The notes below the pieces were generated by a model. The model did not search any database. It saw only the letters and a list, made by a program, of their open reading frames with translations, and was not told where the DNA came from. A stretch of 64,000 nt of DNA. Origin: JAAUTG01 sp964458705. GTDB taxonomy: Bacteria; Bacteroidota; Bacteroidia; Chitinophagales; Saprospiraceae. Positions 8,602 to 18,681 of this stretch are shown here, piece after piece. The stretch lies in contig CAYWKD010000013.1 in the NCBI GenBank assembly GCA_964458705.1, forward strand, positions 1-64,000, read 5' to 3'. Each line of letters opens with the position of its first letter. Position 1 is the first letter of the stretch. Made by a program: the position numbers and the translations under genes.

Positions 8602-9408
8602 TTAAACACCCGAAAAAGCACTAAATCCACCATCCACAGGCACAACAATACCCGTAACAAAACTCGAAGCATCACTACATAACCAAAGCACTGTACTTAC
8701 GAGTTCCTCAGGCTCACCAAATCGCTTAAAAGGCGTTTCGTCGATAATAGTTTGACCACGTTGTGTATAAGTACCATCTTCCTTCAAGAGTAAATTGCGA
8801 TTCTGTTCGCCAATAAAAAAGCCCGGCGCAATAGCATTGACCCGAATGCCTTCCCCAAATTTGTGCGCCATTTCTACGGCCATCCATCTAGTGAAATTAT
8901 CAACTGCGGCTTTGGCAGCCGAGTATCCAACCACTCTTGTGATTGCTTGTTGAGCAGCCATTGAAGAAATATTGATTATACATCCCTTCTTCTGCTTTGC
9001 CATTGATTTTGCAAAAATAGTAGTGGGCAACACCGTACCTTTCAAATTTAAATCCGTTACTCTATCAAAATCTTCTATCGATAAATCAAAAATATCCTGT
9101 TCCGGCGTAATGGTTGCACCTTTCATATTACCACCTGCAGCATTGATGAGTATATCAACTCGTTGCCACTGCTTTAGTATTTTATCTTGGGCTGTATTTA
9201 ATTGAGTCTCGCTTAGCACATCTGCTATTAATCCCATTGCATTACCACCTGCTGCTTGTATTTCAGTAACTTTCTGTTCTACGCTTGAAGCGGTTCGACT
9301 TAGGATACCCACTTTCACACCCACTTTTGCCAGTCCCATCGCCATCGCTCCTCCTAGTGCCCCAGCACCACCTGTGATAATGGCTACTTTGTTTGTTAGG
9401 TCAAACAT
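8602..9408 (-). CDS. SDR oxidoreductase, probable D-mannonate oxidoreductase (fructuronate reductase)
   Basis: A short-chain dehydrogenase of about 268 residues with the cofactor loop TGGAGALG (12-19), NAAGG, and the catalytic Ser-Tyr-Lys set in NISS...GYSAAK. Because it sits directly upstream of uxuA, it most likely interconverts D-fructuronate and D-mannonate, doing the job of UxuB with an unrelated fold, as known for SDR enzymes beside uxuA in this phylum. I start it at the ATG at 9408 (MFDLTNKVAIITGG), which is where SDR proteins normally begin, rather than 39 bases upstream at 9447. The precise substrate is inferred from context. Confidence 0.8.
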   Translation of the reverse strand: MFDLTNKVAIITGGAGALGGAMAMGLAKVGVKVGILSRTASSVEQKVTEIQAAGGNAMGLIADVLSETQLNTAQDKILKQWQRVDILINAAGGNMKGATITPEQDIFDLSIEDFDRVTDLNLKGTVLPTTIFAKSMAKQKKGCIINISSMAAQQAITRVVGYSAAKAAVDNFTRWMAVEMAHKFGEGIRVNAIAPGFFIGEQNRNLLLKEDGTYTQRGQTIIDETPFKRFGEPEELVSTVLWLCSDASSFVTGIVVPVDGGFSAFSGV

Positions 9409-9521
9409 ATCTATTCTTAATTTTGACTGGGCAATAGTCAATAACAATCTTAGTGCTAAAATTTAGATCAGAGGTTTTCCCATAGCCCGATAGTTGACAA
9501 TATCCATTTAGCCCACTTCCA

Positions 9522-12038
9522 TTACTCTGGCTCAAACCCAAGTACAATATTGAATGTACCTAAATCTTTAATGGTAGCACCAGGTTTATCAAATCCAACA
9601 CCATAATCAAACCCAAGCACGCCAAACATTGGCAAGAAGACCCTCAGACCTGCTCCAACAGAACGTTTGATTTCAAATGGATTAAAACTTTTAATATTTT
9701 GCCAAGCGTTTCCGCCTTGCAGAAAAGTATGCAGATAGATGGTTGAGTTTGGATTAGTAGAAACGGGATAGCGCAGTTCTAGTGTAAACTTATTAAATAT
9801 TGGTGTTGCAACGTTCTGCCCTGTATTGTTCAAATTATTCTCAAAATCTTCAATCTCATATCCCCTGAATGAAATAATGTCTACTCCGTTAAATCCAAAC
9901 TGCTGATTGTTTAAACCATCACCGCCTAGCTGAAATCGCTCGAAGGGAGAAGTACCAATATCACTATTATAAGATCCTAAAATACCAACTTTAGCCTGTG
10001 CTTTTAGTACAAATTTATCAAAAAGTTGTGTGTACCATTCTGCATCAAAACGCCACTTATGATATTCTATCCATTTGTAGCGTTCCTCTGGCACTTGCTC
10101 TTCGTAGGGTGTTTCAGGCTCTCCTCTGAAAGCAGAATAGGGTGGCGTGAACTGCACCGACAAAGAGAAGGTAGAACCCGAGGTAGGAAAAATAGGTGCA
10201 TCCACCGTAGAACGAGAAAGAGTTTGTCTTACACTATAATTATTGTACTTACCATTCTGCACAAGTTCTCCATCATCTGTTCGGAAAAGTCCTGTCCATT
10301 GATTCAAATCAATATTTTGAATATTAATAGCGGTGCTTGAAACGAAATTATCGTCAGGCCAACGCAGTCGAGTACCTAAGCTCACTGAGCCTTGCCATAA
10401 GTTTAATTCTCCACCTGAGAAATAGGAAAATTTGTTGTAGAACCCTGAAACACTCAATGAAGTTGGCTTTTTTCCACCTAGCCATGGCTCTGTGAAAGAA
10501 GCATTGTAGGATTGATAAAAGCGTCCATTCGTTTGCGCTCGTATTGAAAGTCGTTGACCATCTCCTTGCGGCAGTGGACTCCAAGCCGATTTATTGAAAA
10601 TATTTCTCAGAGAGAAATTGTTAAAAGAAACACCAAGCGTACCGATCAATCCATTAAAGCCACCCCAACCTGCGGAAAGCTCCAGTTGGTCAGAAGGTTT
10701 TTCTTCTACTTGATATTCAATGTCTACTGTGCCACGCTCAGGGTTGACGGGAGTGTTGATCCCTAAATTTTCTGGATTGAAGTAGCCTAAGTTAATGATC
10801 TGACGCTGAGAGCGGATAATATCTTGACGACTGAATTTTGCACCAGGTTTTGTTCTCAATTCTCTACGCACTACGTGTTCGTGAGTTCGATCATTACCCG
10901 TGATGGTTACTTTATCAATCGTTGCTTGCGGTCCTTCAAAAATTCTAATTTCTAAATCAATCGAATCTTCTACTACTGCTACTTCAATCGGATCAACTTG
11001 AAAAAATAAATAACCGTTATCCAAATAAAGTGCACTCACATCTAAGCCCTGCTGATTGAAAGATAGGCGGGTGTCTAGCAATTCTTGATTATAAATATCT
11101 CCTTTTTCAATACCCAACACCTGTTGTAATGTGGTGGTATCGTAAATGGAGTTACCTTTCCAGGTGATGTTCCTGAAATAATAGCGCTCTCCTTCGCTCA
11201 TTTGAATATCTAGCACGACTAGTCCATCCTCGTTTCGATATACGGAATCTTTTACGATTTGTGCATCTCTGAATCCCAACTTATTGTAATAAGCAATAAT
11301 TACATCCTTATCTTCTTCATAAGTATCTTTGATGAACTTCGAGGAAGAGAACAATCGCTTTTTTCTACGGGTATTTTTCATTAGACCACGCAGCTTTCTG
11401 GAATTCACGTTCTCGTTTCCTGAGAATACAATATCTGCAATTTTGATTCGATTATCTCTATCAATATCAAAGACTAATCGCACTGCATTGACTCTATTGG
11501 TGTCAGTCACTTCACGTACTTGCACGCTGGCATCTAAGAATCCTTTTTCGACAAAATATGCTTCAATAGCCTCAACAGCGTTTGCTTTTGTGTTTTCGGT
11601 AACAATGCCACCTTTGGTCAAAAATGATTCTAATTTATCATTTAGATCGTCGTGATAAGTTTTCTTTGTGTTTTCAAAAGAATGCCCTAGCAGGCGTGGT
11701 CTTTCTTCTACCATTATCTCTAAAAAGATAACATCATCTACTACTTTGGTCTTGTAGATTTGTACATCAGTGAAAAGGCGTAACTTCCAAAGTGATTTAA
11801 TCGCCCTTGATATCTTAGGACCCGGCACTCTGATTTGCTCACCCACCTTAAAACCAGCAATAGAAATAATAGCATTATCATCACTGAACTCAGCTCCCGC
11901 AACTGTAATGCCACCAATCTCATAGTCTTTAGGACTGGAATAATCTAGCACCGCTACTGTGTCTGTGCTAACCTGTCCATAAGTTAGCGTGAATCCCAAC
12001 CAAAAAACAAATGCACCTAAATATTTCAAATTCATCAT
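9522..12038 (-). CDS. bamA: Outer-membrane protein assembly factor BamA
   Basis: It inserts beta-barrel proteins into the outer membrane. After a signal peptide ending near TYGQ, several POTRA repeats occupy roughly the first 430 residues (e.g. IADIVFSGNENV, IDKVTITGNDRTHEHVVRREL), then a surface-antigen barrel. The barrel end includes LQGGNAW, GAGLRVFLPMFG and FDYGVGFD, and the chain closes near a final strand NIVLGFEPE. I choose the start at 12038 (MMNLKYLG) because the frame's first ATG (12068) would sit almost on top of the predicted promoter at 12077-12084. About 838 residues. The gene is single and not followed closely by skp, unlike many Bacteroidota loci. Confidence 0.92.
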   Translation of the reverse strand: MMNLKYLGAFVFWLGFTLTYGQVSTDTVAVLDYSSPKDYEIGGITVAGAEFSDDNAIISIAGFKVGEQIRVPGPKISRAIKSLWKLRLFTDVQIYKTKVVDDVIFLEIMVEERPRLLGHSFENTKKTYHDDLNDKLESFLTKGGIVTENTKANAVEAIEAYFVEKGFLDASVQVREVTDTNRVNAVRLVFDIDRDNRIKIADIVFSGNENVNSRKLRGLMKNTRRKKRLFSSSKFIKDTYEEDKDVIIAYYNKLGFRDAQIVKDSVYRNEDGLVVLDIQMSEGERYYFRNITWKGNSIYDTTTLQQVLGIEKGDIYNQELLDTRLSFNQQGLDVSALYLDNGYLFFQVDPIEVAVVEDSIDLEIRIFEGPQATIDKVTITGNDRTHEHVVRRELRTKPGAKFSRQDIIRSQRQIINLGYFNPENLGINTPVNPERGTVDIEYQVEEKPSDQLELSAGWGGFNGLIGTLGVSFNNFSLRNIFNKSAWSPLPQGDGQRLSIRAQTNGRFYQSYNASFTEPWLGGKKPTSLSVSGFYNKFSYFSGGELNLWQGSVSLGTRLRWPDDNFVSSTAINIQNIDLNQWTGLFRTDDGELVQNGKYNNYSVRQTLSRSTVDAPIFPTSGSTFSLSVQFTPPYSAFRGEPETPYEEQVPEERYKWIEYHKWRFDAEWYTQLFDKFVLKAQAKVGILGSYNSDIGTSPFERFQLGGDGLNNQQFGFNGVDIISFRGYEIEDFENNLNNTGQNVATPIFNKFTLELRYPVSTNPNSTIYLHTFLQGGNAWQNIKSFNPFEIKRSVGAGLRVFLPMFGVLGFDYGVGFDKPGATIKDLGTFNIVLGFEPE

Positions 12039-12076
12039 AAGTTGAATTACCATCAAATTTTCGTTCAAAAACAGAA

Positions 12077-12084
12077 CAAAGATA
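12077..12084 (-). promoter_or_regulatory. TAnnTTTG promoter box of bamA
   Basis: On the minus strand TATCTTTG exactly fits the Bacteroidota -7 consensus. The -33 region is weak. Transcription would begin near 12070, which favours an initiation codon at 12035-12038 over the one at 12068. Confidence 0.45.
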
Positions 12085-12337
12085 AAACCTTAAAGCTACT
12101 TCAGCGAATTATACGAACGCAATAAGTAAGCTCAAGATTTTTAATCACATTTAAATAGTGTTAAAAGGCAGAGGAGGGGTTGTATGAAGGGAGCACTATG
12201 ATGCTGAATAAATCTAAAGAATCAATTATATTACTACAAACCCTATTTCTTTTACATTTTTTGATGCAGTTGTCATTTTTTTAGCTATTTTCATCCTCGT
12301 TAGTAATCACTATTTAACTGGGAATAGACAACAACAA

Positions 12338-14779
12338 ATGAAATTCTTAAAATTCTTTCTTGCATTATTGATAACGGCTGGTTTCAACTATCTAATGAAC
12401 ACTAGCAATCCATTTGGCATAGATGATTTACCTGCTTTGGGTAAGTTGATGAGTCCATTTCAAGGCTTTTGGCAAAACGCAAAAATAGAGTCAGAAAAGA
12501 CTTACAAAAAACAAAAGCTAAAAGGACTAAAAGAAACGGTAACTGTAAAGTACGACGAGCGATTAGTGCCACATATTTTTGCTCAAAACCTAGATGATCT
12601 TTGCTTTGCACAGGGCTATGTAACCGCACAGCATCGGCTTTGGCAGATGGATGTTTCTACAAGAGCTGCTGGCGGTCGTTTATCAGAAGTACTAGGCAAA
12701 AGGACGATAGAGCTAGACAGGGAAGCGCGCCGTAGAGGAATGGTAGTTGCGGCGGAAAGAGCTGTGGAAAGTTGGAAGCTCAGCAAGAATTATCATTTAC
12801 TAGAGGCTTACGTAGCAGGCGTGAATGCCTTTATTAGTGCTCTTTCGCCAGATGAGTACCCTGTTGAATTCAAATTGCTTGGCTATGCACCCGAAGAGTG
12901 GTCAGTATTAAAAACCGCCCTTTTTCAAAAGGTGATGGCACTAGATCTAAATTTCGGGCATCAAGACATTCGGGCTACCAATGCACTAGAAATATTTGGA
13001 GAGGAAACATTTAATTTTCTCTATCCTGAAATCAACCCTGAGCAATCACCAATTATACCTGTGGGAACAGCATGGAAAACCGACTCAAGCGAACTACAAG
13101 TAGCCGACACTAGTGAAATTTTGTTAGGTGATTTATCGCCTTACCCACAATTAAAGATTGCGCCACCCGAAATTGGCAGTAACAACTGGGCAGTGGCTGG
13201 TAGCAAAACAGCTAATGGTCATCCTATTCTCTGTAGCGATCCACACTTGAGCTTGACCTTGCCTTCTATTTGGTATGAAATGCAATTAAATGCACCTGGA
13301 CTAAATGCTTACGGAGTTACCCTACCTGGCGTAGCTTTTGTCATAATTGGTTTCAATGAAAATATTGCTTGGGGAGAAACAAATGTTGGACAGGACGTAG
13401 TAGATTGGTACGAATTAGAATGGATTGATAAAGCTAAAACAGTTTATCGGTATGACGAAGAGGCTAGAAAAGTAGAACAACGAGTAGAAACAATTAAAGT
13501 CAAGGGGGAAAAAACAGTCATTGATACGGTACGTTGGACGCATTACGGCCCCATCATGTACGAATCAGATAATAGTGAGTACAAAGATTTAGCTATGCGC
13601 TGGCTGAGTCTAGAGGCACCTAATCCAGAGGAGTTTACTACTTTCTTAAAGCTCAATCAAGCTAGTAACTATGATGACTATTCGGAAGCATTAAAAAGCT
13701 ATGAAGTACCCGCCCAGAATTTTGTATTTGCTTCTAAAGAAGGGGATATTGCGCTGAAAGTTAATGGAAAATTTCCTAAAAAACAGCCAGCACAAGGTCG
13801 ATTCATCTTGGACGGAAGTAAGAGCCAAAACGAGTGGCAGGGATTTGTACCGATGGAAGAAGTACCACAAGTTAAAAATCCACCGAGAGGTTTTGTGGCA
13901 TCTTCCAATCAGCGATCTACTGATGAAACTTATCCCTACTATTACCACAGCGAAAGTTTTGATGCTTACAGAGGTCGCTTCATTAATAGAACGCTAGAGG
14001 AAATGGATAGCATCACCGTACAGGATATGATGGATTTACAAACTTCCAGTAAGAGCCTTTTTGCAGAAGAAGCACTGCCCAAAATGCTTGAATTTTTAGA
14101 CCGCTCAAAGTTGAGTTCCGTTCAATCGGGTCTAATAAAAATACTTGAAGATTGGGATTTCTATTTCAGGAAAGATGAAGTTGCTCCGGTGCTGTTCACA
14201 GAGTGGGCAGATGAACTCTATCGGTTGCTTTGGGATGAAGTTTCAGCGCAGCAAGCAAAAATGGAAGTGCTGAGTGTACGAGATTGGAAGACTGTTGAGA
14301 TGATGACAAAAAACACATTAAACGTCTTTTGGGATAAACCCGAAACTCCCAATCGAGAAACACCAACCGACATTGCAACAGAAGCCTTTATCAATTCCAC
14401 TAATACTCTTCAAGAAGAACTGCAAGGTCAAGGTCAAAGCTACACTTGGAAGGAACACAGAGGTACTTACATTGCACATCTTTCTAGGAGTATCGAGCCA
14501 TTCGGAAGATATGATATTCCATCTGATGGCTATCGAAAAGCTCCAAATGCTATTGGAAAAACAACCGGCCCTTCTTGGCGTATGGTGGTAGAATTGGGGG
14601 AAGAAATAAAAGCCTATGGCGTCTATCCCGGCGGTCAATCTGGCAATCCGGGTAGTCCGTATTATGACGATATGATTGACCAATGGATTGCTGGTGAGTA
14701 TTATGAGTTGTTTTTTATGAAAGATGAAGATGACAACCGACAACCAATTCTGTTCAATCAGCAACTAAAAAGCAAATAA
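12338..14779 (+). CDS. Penicillin acylase family N-terminal-nucleophile amidase
   Basis: An 813-residue Ntn hydrolase precursor. A hydrophobic N-terminus (about 1-20) targets it to the envelope. The A-chain region includes VTAQHRLWQMDVSTRAAGGRLSEV. The self-cleavage and nucleophile site is GSNNWAV, with Ser281 expected to become the new N-terminus of the B chain; downstream are DPHLSLTLPSIWYE and the GGQSGNPGSPYYDD segment near the C-terminus, both typical. Relatives cleave beta-lactam side chains or N-acyl homoserine lactones; the true substrate cannot be told here. The small membrane protein gene follows by 27 bases, so they are probably co-transcribed. Confidence 0.9.
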   Translation: MKFLKFFLALLITAGFNYLMNTSNPFGIDDLPALGKLMSPFQGFWQNAKIESEKTYKKQKLKGLKETVTVKYDERLVPHIFAQNLDDLCFAQGYVTAQHRLWQMDVSTRAAGGRLSEVLGKRTIELDREARRRGMVVAAERAVESWKLSKNYHLLEAYVAGVNAFISALSPDEYPVEFKLLGYAPEEWSVLKTALFQKVMALDLNFGHQDIRATNALEIFGEETFNFLYPEINPEQSPIIPVGTAWKTDSSELQVADTSEILLGDLSPYPQLKIAPPEIGSNNWAVAGSKTANGHPILCSDPHLSLTLPSIWYEMQLNAPGLNAYGVTLPGVAFVIIGFNENIAWGETNVGQDVVDWYELEWIDKAKTVYRYDEEARKVEQRVETIKVKGEKTVIDTVRWTHYGPIMYESDNSEYKDLAMRWLSLEAPNPEEFTTFLKLNQASNYDDYSEALKSYEVPAQNFVFASKEGDIALKVNGKFPKKQPAQGRFILDGSKSQNEWQGFVPMEEVPQVKNPPRGFVASSNQRSTDETYPYYYHSESFDAYRGRFINRTLEEMDSITVQDMMDLQTSSKSLFAEEALPKMLEFLDRSKLSSVQSGLIKILEDWDFYFRKDEVAPVLFTEWADELYRLLWDEVSAQQAKMEVLSVRDWKTVEMMTKNTLNVFWDKPETPNRETPTDIATEAFINSTNTLQEELQGQGQSYTWKEHRGTYIAHLSRSIEPFGRYDIPSDGYRKAPNAIGKTTGPSWRMVVELGEEIKAYGVYPGGQSGNPGSPYYDDMIDQWIAGEYYELFFMKDEDDNRQPILFNQQLKSK

Positions 14780-14806
14780 GATTGGTCATTAAAACTGAAA
14801 TCAAAC

Positions 14807-15175
14807 ATGAAAAACTTTATCCTTCAATTTGCGCTCACTTTTTTCTTTAGCTGGATCGTACAACTACTATTACCTTGGTGGAGCTTGGTAATAGTAGCTG
14901 CAGGAGTTGCTGTATTTTTTCATTATAAATATGCCGCCGTTAGTTTCCTAGCTGGTTTTCTAGCGATCGGCTTATTGTGGATGGGCTACACTTACTGGAT
15001 TTCTACTGGTGATTCTACACTCACTGCTCGTATGGCGGAATTGTTAGGCGGTGTTAGTCCTTTTCTTTTAGTTATTCTCAGCACTATTATCGGAGCAATT
15101 GCAGGTGGTTTAGGGGCATTGACGGGTGCAATGGGCAGACAATTGCTAGGCTTGAAAAAAACTGTTACAGCTTAG
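14807..15175 (+). CDS. Small hydrophobic membrane protein
   Basis: A 122-residue protein with about four membrane segments (near 5-25, 25-42, 45-65 and 82-105). The end is glycine-rich (GAIAGGLGALTGAMGRQ), suggesting close helix packing. I do not recognise a family. Being 27 bases after the penicillin acylase gene on the same strand, it likely shares its transcript. Confidence 0.6.
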   Translation: MKNFILQFALTFFFSWIVQLLLPWWSLVIVAAGVAVFFHYKYAAVSFLAGFLAIGLLWMGYTYWISTGDSTLTARMAELLGGVSPFLLVILSTIIGAIAGGLGALTGAMGRQLLGLKKTVTA

Positions 15176-15204
15176 AGAGGAATACGCCTCGCTTTGTTAG
15201 TGCG

Positions 15205-17028
15205 TCATTCTAAGAATTTCACAGAAGCCCCAAGTCGAATCCACCTTCCTGGCATGGGTACTAAATTGGTTTCCGTGTAGTTAGTGTCAAGTAAATTAGC
15301 TGCATCTAAAAATATACTGTATTGCTTTGCTCGCCAAGCTAAGCGACTATCTATAATAGCATAATCATCTAAATTAACTCGATCAAGGTAGCGAAAGCGA
15401 AAACTATGGAATAGCTGCTTAAATACTTGATGATCGAAGCTAATGACAAGCTGGTGATTCAAATTTTCTAGTGCGTATCTTGAAAAAGCCACATCTGATG
15501 CCACAACTACGGCATCAATGTAAGTGTAGCCTACATTCAAGTTCCGAAGCCATTGCATAGCAGTAGGTTGCCATTGTATCATCATTTCTGCACCTCGCAT
15601 ATTCACGTTACTAAAATTTTGAGGTTGCCAAGGTAAGGTATCAATCGCCTTTGTCCAGTCAATCAAATCTGTTCCCAAACGGCTAAAAGCACTCAATTGC
15701 ACTGATAAATCTTGCTGTTTAAAACTCACCCCTAGTTCATAAGTTAGTGCCGATTCAGGCTGCAAATTAGCATTGCCAATATTCGCTCTGTCTTCGTAAT
15801 ATAGGTCAGTGAATGTCGGTACCCGATAGGTGTATCCAGCATTTCCGTACAATTTGAAATTGTCAGTTATCTGAAAACCTATATCAATACCGGGTAGGAA
15901 ATTAGCATCAAAATCAGAAAAGTAATTAAACAAAATACCCGGCGTAATATCTAATTGATCGAATAGTCGAAAGCGATGCTCTGCAAAAAAACTCATTACA
16001 TTTCTACTGCGATCACCAAGATTATTACTTCGCAAAGACACGCGGTTCACATCTAACCCAAATCCTGTTGCTCCCCACTTGTTACTCCAAGCAGTATTAA
16101 CTTCCATGCCAAGCGTATTGCCAATGTGTAAATTCCTGTAAATGGAAGGGTTACTTCGTACGAAAATATATTCATCCTGATTGCGTCGCCAATAAATACG
16201 AGGTGTGATGACAAAGCTATTCTTAGTTATTTTATATTCTACTGCTGCGAGGCTAGTTTGAATAGCTTCGTACTGATCCGCAAAATCTGGACTAGCATAA
16301 AACCCATTTGCTCCAAATGCTCGTTCGGTATAGCCTGCTAAAATATTTAATTGTTGTCCAGCGAGTTTCAGGTCTGCTTGATAGAAATAGTTATCTATGT
16401 TGTAATCCGTATTGTAACGATACCCTTCCGAAAAGTCTTTAGAAAAAGAAAAATATTGATTGATCTGTTTCGATGGAAAAGCAGCATTTATACTTACACC
16501 TCCCAAATTATATTGTCCTGCTTGCAAATTTAGCTGTACAAATTGCTGTTCGGGTGTTTTTGTGATAATGTTAACTGCTCCAGTAAAGGCATTTTGTCCA
16601 AAAATGCGTGCTGCTGGACCTTTGATGACTTCAATGCGTTCAATGTTTTCGATATCTACGGGTAGGTTTAAACTATGATGCCCCGTTTGCGGATCACTCA
16701 TTTTGATGCCATTTACCAGTACTAAAGTCTGATCGAATGTTCCTCCCCTGATGCTTATATCAGCCTGAACACCATGCGCTCCACGCTGACGAATATCAAT
16801 GCCTTGAACATACCTCAGCAGTTCCGTTATACTTGCAACAGGCGCAGCTTCAATTTCTGCCCTTGTGATGACGTTAATAGTCCTAGAAGATTCTGAAAAA
16901 GGTAGGCTTAGACGATTTCCCTGTATTATTATCTCCTCCAAATCCACGTTCAAACTATCTGATTGTGCGGAGAGTATTATCCCTGTGGTTGCGACTAACC
17001 AACTCAACATTACTGCTACTTTAATCAT
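15205..17028 (-). CDS. TonB-dependent outer-membrane receptor, BtuB-like
   Basis: An energy-coupled importer for a scarce nutrient. After a signal peptide ending at LSAQS comes a plug domain (VITRAEIEAAPVASITELLRYVQGIDIRQRG, then the IRGGTFDQTLVLVNGIKMSD and IERIEVIKGPAARIFG segments), followed by a ~450-residue barrel. At ~607 residues with this plug it resembles BtuB/CirA-type receptors rather than the longer SusC type, and no SusD gene is nearby. The substrate is unknown; cobalamin or a metal chelate is possible. I start it at 17028 (MIKVAVMLSW); a TATTTTTG box at 17068-17061 on the minus strand would leave almost no leader for the ATG at 17046. Confidence 0.85.
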   Translation of the reverse strand: MIKVAVMLSWLVATTGIILSAQSDSLNVDLEEIIIQGNRLSLPFSESSRTINVITRAEIEAAPVASITELLRYVQGIDIRQRGAHGVQADISIRGGTFDQTLVLVNGIKMSDPQTGHHSLNLPVDIENIERIEVIKGPAARIFGQNAFTGAVNIITKTPEQQFVQLNLQAGQYNLGGVSINAAFPSKQINQYFSFSKDFSEGYRYNTDYNIDNYFYQADLKLAGQQLNILAGYTERAFGANGFYASPDFADQYEAIQTSLAAVEYKITKNSFVITPRIYWRRNQDEYIFVRSNPSIYRNLHIGNTLGMEVNTAWSNKWGATGFGLDVNRVSLRSNNLGDRSRNVMSFFAEHRFRLFDQLDITPGILFNYFSDFDANFLPGIDIGFQITDNFKLYGNAGYTYRVPTFTDLYYEDRANIGNANLQPESALTYELGVSFKQQDLSVQLSAFSRLGTDLIDWTKAIDTLPWQPQNFSNVNMRGAEMMIQWQPTAMQWLRNLNVGYTYIDAVVVASDVAFSRYALENLNHQLVISFDHQVFKQLFHSFRFRYLDRVNLDDYAIIDSRLAWRAKQYSIFLDAANLLDTNYTETNLVPMPGRWIRLGASVKFLE

Positions 17029-17122
17029 AAATTGTTCATTTTGCAATATGAAATGGCTTGCAAAAATAAGCTAAAATTGAGTAGCAACTGTACGAAAAAA
17101 ATCGACAAGAGTTCTTAACGAT

Positions 17123-17746
17123 CTAAAAGGGAAATCCATCTGTCAATCGCTGAAGGAAAACGCTGAAAATACTAGGCTTCAGAACAATTGTAAATAACAT
17201 GCCAAATATAGCCCCGTAAAAGTGAGCATCGTGGTCTATTCTGCCAGCTTGATTGCGGCTTGCCCACGAGGAATAAACAAGATACAGAACGGCTGCAATA
17301 ATAGCAGGGCAGGGAATGACAAAAAATAATCCTAACATTGCCCAAGGATCAAATAAAATAAATGCAAATAGAACACCCGAAACTGCTCCTGATGCTCCCA
17401 CACTAGCGAAATTTGGATTGTCTTTATGCTTAATAAATGTCGGAAAATCTCCAAAAGCTATAGTCAATACATACAGCAGCACAAAATTTAAACGCCCCAG
17501 CATTTCTCCAAAAATATTGACAAAATAGGCTTCAACGATCTGACCAAATTGATAAAACACAAACATATTAATTAACAAATGCGGTAGGCTTCCATGAACA
17601 AAACCTGATGTAATGAAGCGGTAGTACTCTCCATGATGTGCTTCCCTATGAGGAGAGTGATACAGTTGGGCTTGCATACTAGGATTATTCAAGGCTTGAT
17701 AAGAGATCAGTGCAGTAACTATAATGATGACAAGTGTAATAGACAT
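17123..17746 (-). CDS. Rhomboid-family intramembrane serine protease
   Basis: A 207-residue, about six-segment rhomboid that cleaves membrane-anchored proteins within the bilayer. The nucleophile motif GASGAVSG places Ser119 and the partner His175 lies in DHDAHFYGAIFG; the early HGSLPHLLINM segment (51-61) is the conserved HxxxN-type loop. The active site is therefore intact. Substrates are unknown. Glucosaminidase lies upstream on the same strand but a strong terminator separates them, so rhomboid probably has its own promoter. Confidence 0.9.
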   Translation of the reverse strand: MSITLVIIIVTALISYQALNNPSMQAQLYHSPHREAHHGEYYRFITSGFVHGSLPHLLINMFVFYQFGQIVEAYFVNIFGEMLGRLNFVLLYVLTIAFGDFPTFIKHKDNPNFASVGASGAVSGVLFAFILFDPWAMLGLFFVIPCPAIIAAVLYLVYSSWASRNQAGRIDHDAHFYGAIFGMLFTIVLKPSIFSVFLQRLTDGFPF

Positions 17747-17795
17747 TGCGGTACTATAATTTTTAGCAACATAAGGCTATTTAGACAAATATGCA

Positions 17796-17824
17796 AACAA
17801 AAAAAGCTGCCCACTGGCAGCTTT
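17796..17824 (-). terminator. Rho-independent terminator after the glucosaminidase gene
   Basis: AAAGCTGCC (17803-17811) and GGCAGCTTT (17816-17824) form a perfect 9-bp stem with a 4-base loop. Read on the minus strand a run of T follows. It lies just after the glucosaminidase stop at 17851. Confidence 0.85.
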
Positions 17825-17850
17825 CGGAAATTAGGAAGTTTATTTGAATA

Positions 17851-18681
17851 TTAATCAGTCCGATCTAAACGATAAAGTTGTAAATCTTCAATAAGTCGAA
17901 TGAGCTTAAATCCATAGTTGGGATCTGTGGCGTAACCGGCTTTTTTTAGGCCATGCGCCCATCCCTCATAATCAGTTACAGGTAATTTCTGCAAATGCCT
18001 ATAGCGTTTTTTCTGCAAGAATTGACTGTGCGCTCTATAACTTTCCCATGAAGATTTATACTTTCTAAAGAAATCCTTGTGAGAGTCATCCGTGAAGTTA
18101 GAGCAATGTCCTTTAGCACAAGTCTTCGAGAAGCACTTAATACCAAAATGATTGTTGTTATTCATAGCTAGCCGACTTTCTCCGCAATCACTTTCTAGTA
18201 ACCCTTGAGCTAGGGTTATGCTTGCAGGAATGCCATAACGCTCCATTTCCACCTGAGCAACACGAGCATACCTCTTGATGTAATTTATTTGTTTACGTCG
18301 CTTTAACTCACGCTTTAGTGCATTATCGTCAGTACTTGGCGTAACGTTATGATACGTGTTTGCTGTGTTATTTTCCGCTGTGAGCGATTGAGCCACCGAA
18401 AACGTCTTGCCTTCGCTTTCCACTAAAGAAACATTGAGCAGTTGCGGTTTCACGTTGGTTGAGTCTTTATTTAGCTCACCGAATGACCAAGCAACAAAAG
18501 GTGTAGAATCAGCACTCATACTGAATTGAATACTTACATCCTTTGTAATTAGTAGAACGATTAATGCCCCAAAAAACATCAACTGCCACTTAATGTTTTG
18601 TTGCATTTTGACAAAAGGCAGTTCAATAGTCGTAAAAAAAGGTCTCCCTCTCCTATTAACAGGGAGTAGTTTTTTCATCAT
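17851..18681 (-). CDS. Membrane-anchored endo-beta-N-acetylglucosaminidase (GH73)
   Basis: A peptidoglycan hydrolase. The catalytic domain fills about 130-276: SITLAQGLLESDCGESRLA carries the probable catalytic glutamate, followed by NNNNHFGIKC and the YxxW-type segment YKSSWESYRAHSQFL, all typical of FlgJ/LytD-like GH73 enzymes. A single hydrophobic segment near 32-47 should anchor it in the inner membrane with the enzyme in the periplasm. Cysteines cluster at CFSKTCAKGHC, possibly disulfide-bonded. There are alternative starts at codon 2 and codon 26 (before MQQNIKW). It probably acts in wall remodelling; no flagellar genes are present. Confidence 0.85.
   Translation of the reverse strand: MMKKLLPVNRRGRPFFTTIELPFVKMQQNIKWQLMFFGALIVLLITKDVSIQFSMSADSTPFVAWSFGELNKDSTNVKPQLLNVSLVESEGKTFSVAQSLTAENNTANTYHNVTPSTDDNALKRELKRRKQINYIKRYARVAQVEMERYGIPASITLAQGLLESDCGESRLAMNNNNHFGIKCFSKTCAKGHCSNFTDDSHKDFFRKYKSSWESYRAHSQFLQKKRYRHLQKLPVTDYEGWAHGLKKAGYATDPNYGFKLIRLIEDLQLYRLDRTD

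Noticed and set aside
14318..14764. 148-codon frame opposite the end of the penicillin acylase gene
   Set aside because: The acylase family sequence on the + strand is continuous through this stretch, so the frame is a shadow.
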